Part shown: positions 60,463-64,000 of the stretch, piece by piece
Layout of the letters: each line of letters starts with the position of its first letter
Numbering within the stretch: position 1 is the first letter of the stretch
Source: Sipunculus nudus
Lineage: Eukaryota > Annelida > Sipuncula > Golfingiida > Sipunculidae
Direction: 5' to 3'
NCBI GenBank assembly: GCA_026874595.1
Contig: CM049311.1
Span: forward strand, 55,183,676-55,247,675
Length of the DNA: 64,000 nucleotides
Made by a program: the position numbers and the translations under genes
Notes under the pieces: model-generated
Told to the model about the DNA's origin: nothing
Database searches by the model: none
The model's input: the letters and a program-made list of their open reading frames with translations, nothing else

Positions 60463-61645
60463 TTTTTAAGGTGCTTGGAGATTATTTTTCGCACTTTTTC
60501 ATTCTAATAACATGTCACGGTCAGGTCTTTTAGCTTAATTCATAAATCCTATACAGTACGGTATAGGTATATCGAACATATATATAACGTCACCATGCAC
60601 AACTTGGTAGAACTTCACGAGCTTCCTATAACTGCTCTGATACAGAAATGTTCAAGAAGGGTTTTTCAACTGCAGACCTGAGTGCTTTTTCTGGAAATCT
60701 GACTTTCATTTAAATATAATCTATATAATATAGTATGCAGAATTTAACACATTTCATATCAAGTGTTTATATGAACTGAGATATAAAACCATGCTAGTTT
60801 TAAATAAAATAAATATGCATGATAGCATGGATTAAACTACAAAATTGTACAATATCAATATTAATCTTATTATAAATACTATAAAATAACATGCATATTT
60901 TCTGAATCATAGTTTTACAAAATCAGAAATATTTTAACTGTTAATTTGAAACCAAGGACTTTAAACACTTTTTATCATATAATGGTTTACTCTCAATCGC
61001 CGTAGCCTGGATTTAATGACCGCATGACTTCATATGTAAGGTTTTGTTGGGTTTACGCCGCACGTGATAACTTTCTATTCACGTATCCTTTATCTCCTGC
61101 TGAATGTGTACTTAATTTTGCTTACAGTCTAATTACAAACGCAACATCGATGATCCATTCACGAACTCTGTACATTACGATTCATATTGTTGAACATTTC
61201 CTGATCTAGGTTTAAACTTTCCAATATACCTAAATAGAAAAACCTTGTCCAAGGGCAATACAAAAAAGGTATGGTTCTCAGGCACTATTTTAGAAATCAG
61301 TGCGGGCAGGCGGTTTTTTTGTATAACATTTTTTGTACGTTTCGATAAAAATGTCTTATGATCAGGGAAAACATGATAATAACATATTTTTTACTAAACA
61401 GGTAAAATCACTTCATAACAAAGGAAATCTTATCAAAATTGTATTATTTTATCTTCTTGAAAGATGAAAATCAAAATAAAAATTTTTGATGCGGGGGTTA
61501 AAACTGAAGCGGGCGGTGCTTGAGAAACATACCTTTTTTGTCCATAATGTACGTCTTTGTAGCATAGAAAACATCAGGTCAAACATGAAAGATATCACCT
61601 CTTTTAAAGCAAAAGAAACAATTGCACTCATGGGCGGGAGTAGTG
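60459..61645. other. Intergenic, no gene seen
   Basis: This is AT-rich sequence; I see nothing supportable. Confidence 0.4.
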
Positions 61646-61665
61646 TTTGTGTGTGTGTGTGTGTG
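61646..61665. repeat. (GT)n microsatellite
   Basis: This is a short gt run. Confidence 0.85.
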
Positions 61666-61700
61666 GAGTGAGTAAGTTCAGCAAAGCGAGCGGTGACGTG

Positions 61701-61896
61701 CAGGGGCAGATCTGGGATTTAGAAAAAGTAGGGGTCCAACCCAGGAGGACTTACGACAAAACTTAAATCTTAGTCCCCAGGTCCTGAAAAAGGGGATCCA
61801 GGCTGCAAAAATTGGCCTGAACCCCTTAATAAAAGGTTGTGGTGGCTGGGAAAATGGGGGTCCGGACCCTATAGGGACACCCTGGATCTGCGTCTG
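61701..61896 (+). mobile_element. Non-autonomous DNA transposon (MITE), CAGGGGCGGATCC family, copy 2
   Basis: The ends are caggggcagatctggg and, in reverse, cagacgcagatccaggg. It aligns with the reverse complement of 16771-16982 throughout, so the two define a family. It is non-coding. Confidence 0.7.
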
Positions 61897-62655
61897 TAAA
61901 GTGACAGTTTTGTATATGACTTAGAGCGCATGTCCTAGGAATCAAGAAATAAATCAGATCTGGTAACAAGCTGTTCATTTTAAAACCTGTTGAAACAGAA
62001 CTTCCATGTTTTGTGAGATGTAGTGACTGGTCGCAAGATATCTGGAATCCACATATGTTAAAGCCAGCACAATACATACATATGTTCTAAGACGCTCGTG
62101 CTTGTTTGGTAAAATGAATCAAATTGTTTCACACCTTAACTTTGTCTTGTCTGACTCATACAGAATGGTATCTATATGATATATGCTTTGGCATTGTTCA
62201 AGTTATCCTAAATTCCGAATGTCTAGCATGCTATTAATAACCCTGAGCATTTTATGTATTTAATATTTTTGAGGGGTAAAATTTATTAAAAATAATTAAA
62301 CAGATATGCTAAATTTATTTAATCTTGGAAGATGGGGGAAATATATGCGGGTCAAATTCATGCCAGATATGCTGGTATATTTGCTGTGATTTTTACAGCA
62401 GCTCGATCCAAAGACAGCCCTAAGGCCTTAAATTAACATAAATCCGAGACTGATTTCCTCACCCTCTTGCCCAAACTCTGGACACTTTTCTGGATGAGAT
62501 TTGACACAATATTATATTTAAATGTCTTTTTAAATGGGCCGTACTCAGAAGGTATCGTTAAGCTAGCAGTATTGTCTCGCGTCACCCCTGGCTAACAGCT
62601 GTTGTGTCAAACTCACCGTTGTGGCTCCACGTCTCTGCATACTGGTTAATACTGG
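61897..62655. other. Intergenic, no gene seen
   Basis: This is AT-rich up to about 62530, then more GC-balanced as the candidate promoter approaches. Confidence 0.4.
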
Positions 62656-62698
62656 TTACGTCATGAATTCCAATTCCTGGGAAATCATTCTATAAATA
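62656..62698 (+). promoter_or_regulatory. Candidate promoter: CRE-like site and TATA box
   Basis: TTACGTCA (62656-62663) is followed at 62691-62698 by TATAAATA. Transcription would start near 62720-62728. The surrounding base composition is less AT-rich than the neighbourhood. It may serve the exon-like segments that begin at 62942. Confidence 0.4.
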
Positions 62699-62941
62699 CT
62701 GGAAGGCAGTATACTTCCAAACCAATGAAACCAGTCAAATATTATCTAGGTATAGAAACACCATAGCTCGGTAGCTTTTCTTCTGTTTTGTATCCTACTC
62801 GGACATATGGTGTTGTTAATATATTATCGCACGCTCGTGCTAAATTAATCCGCGGCCCTTGGGTGAGACTGTAATCACGACTGTGTTGCTACGCTAAAGT
62901 GACATGTTGTGAAAGTTAATAGGACCAGCCGACCCCTTGAG

Positions 62942-63111
62942 TGGCCGTTACCTGGGCAAAGTACGGGAGAACCCATCAACACAAGAGCGTGGCCACTCCA
63001 ACCGGGGCCTCGTGCTCAGGTGTTAGTCTCTCTCCAGTGTACCACAGTTCTGTTGGTGATCTATCTAAGAGTAACCTGATCAAACGTTCCCCTGAATCTA
63101 TATCTGCGAGG
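62942..63111 (+). CDS. Exon-like segment 1 of a possible plus-strand gene
   Basis: It is open in one frame, reading AVTWAKYGRTHQHKSVATPT and on to SKSNLIKRSPESISAR, with balanced codon use. It ends at a GTATGC donor (63112). A stop lies in frame just before it, and 'ccgaccccttgag' (ending 62941) can act as acceptor, so it would be an internal exon. No start codon was found in frame. The family is unrecognised. What follows in the same frame is the GT microsatellite, which should be intron. Confidence 0.35.
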
Positions 63112-63129
63112 GTATGCGTTCTTCCCCGT

Positions 63130-63186
63130 CCGTGTGTGTGTGATGGTGCGTGTGTGAGGGTGTGTGTGTGCGTGTGTGAGGGTGTG

Positions 63187-63220
<34 letters not shown>
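63130..63220. repeat. (GT)n microsatellite
   Basis: This is a long tg/cg-interrupted gt run. It probably lies inside an intron of about 138 bp. Confidence 0.95.
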
Positions 63221-63249
63221 CTTGTTCACAAGATAACTCACGCATTCAG

Positions 63250-63330
63250 GGAAATAGGCCAAGGAAGAATCGAGTAGATTTTGGTGTGGATCCGGAACAT
63301 GATTTGGATCCAGAAACATCAAGGACTATT
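63250..63330 (+). CDS. Exon-like segment 2 of a possible plus-strand gene
   Basis: After the acceptor 'cacgcattcag' the frame continues in phase 0 with GNRPRKNRVDFGVDPEHDLD and PETSRTIHK, a hydrophilic, coding-looking stretch. A GTATGG donor follows near 63330. Together with 62942-63111 it would give about 83 residues of an unknown protein whose remainder lies beyond the window. Confidence 0.35.
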
Positions 63331-64000
63331 CACAAATGTATGGTCCCTTATGTACGTTGTTTTTATTACATAAATATACTTTTGTCACCGGTGAAAGGCA
63401 GTCCTTCTTTTATGTACAGCTACTTATATAATACAAAGTCTGGTAGCGTGATACCCAGATTGGCATGACCAGCAACTACATGTGCATGTATTATGTAAAT
63501 ATACTTGTACACCTGCTAAACTATATTGATAACAATTGTTATTTATCACCGTCAGTATAGATTTCCACCCTATCACTACTGAGCACTGTTTGTGATAATC
63601 TTGTGATACCAATTATAGTCATAATCATCCACAACATTAAATATCTTGTTGATGTCAATGTATTACCTTCCTACAATAGCAATTAAAAGGAAATATAACA
63701 GAATAATAGTGATCTAACGACTTACAAAAGTTATGTAGACAAGGGGCAAACATCAACATTGAAATGAGAAAGGGTCTATTTTACCGAGTTGACAAATAAT
63801 TTTAATATTTAACTTCTGATGTTTATTGTTCATAGTTCCACAGCTAAGCTAAAACCAACAGTGTACTTTATTAACATTGCATCGAAACATGTGTGTGTCA
63901 TATTTGATGTATTAATAAGATCATAATACATTTAAACAATTTTCACTGCGGCAAGTGGCTGTTTGTCTCGTGTTTGAACTCAAGGAAAAGTTGGCGTTTA
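63331..64000. other. Presumed intron or intergenic at right edge
   Basis: This is AT-rich sequence without a further exon that I can support. Confidence 0.4.

Noticed and set aside
62941-63468. 175-codon open frame read as one protein
   Set aside because: The middle third is a translated GT microsatellite; the start is not an ATG. Only the two flanking segments are exon-like.

Overview
The window looks like nuclear DNA from a bivalve mollusc. The sequence is AT-rich and gene-poor. Coding signals are split into short exons with GT/AG junctions. Most of the rest is diverged transposons, tRNA-derived SINEs, AT and GT microsatellites, and the 'ccttgaccttt' and 'gacggacggacag' repeats familiar from bivalve genomes. 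There is no bacterial-style operon, CRISPR array, rRNA or intact tRNA gene. The bivalve assignment is an inference from repeat content and gene structure. The species cannot be fixed by eye.

Left part (1-16275): a direct tandem duplication of a unit of about 8 kb (copy A 1-7593, copy B 8403-16275, unique spacer 7594-8402). Each copy carries a three-exon gene for a stefin-type cystatin of 115 residues (exons of 78, 102 and 168 nt, all phase 0), with a poly(A) signal just downstream. About 2.2 kb upstream of each gene lies a decayed piece of a third, older cystatin exon 3. Both units also hold an 8-unit 35-bp minisatellite and a tRNA-derived SINE. The two proteins differ at six residues by my count. 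The family's inhibitory QVVAG loop is not conserved in either.

Middle part (16276-50000): mostly mobile-element debris. It holds a long element of about 4.16 kb with matching inverted ends (17288-21453), a palindromic foldback element (22885-23474), a mariner-family transposase pseudogene (minus, 28706-29560), a 25-bp minisatellite in two blocks, a pogo/Tigger-type element with TA target duplications (42576-43829), small MITEs, several SINEs and a non-LTR reverse-transcriptase relic with an (ATT)n tail (46945-47995). One probable three-exon minus-strand gene (32638-36068, 152 residues) sits among them. Two perfect CRE sites lie upstream of its start.

Right part (50000-64000): one clear long open reading frame on the minus strand (51759-52946, 395 residues) that I do not recognise. 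It probably has a non-coding first exon and a TATA promoter near 56.3 kb. At the right edge a CRE/TATA promoter-like module (62656-62698) precedes two exon-like segments (62942-63111 and 63250-63330) that may begin a plus-strand gene running out of the window. The rest is AT-rich spacer with microsatellites, a SINE and hAT-like MITEs.

The genes do not form a pathway. The only functional grouping is the duplicated cystatin pair. All splice models are read by eye and need transcript support.
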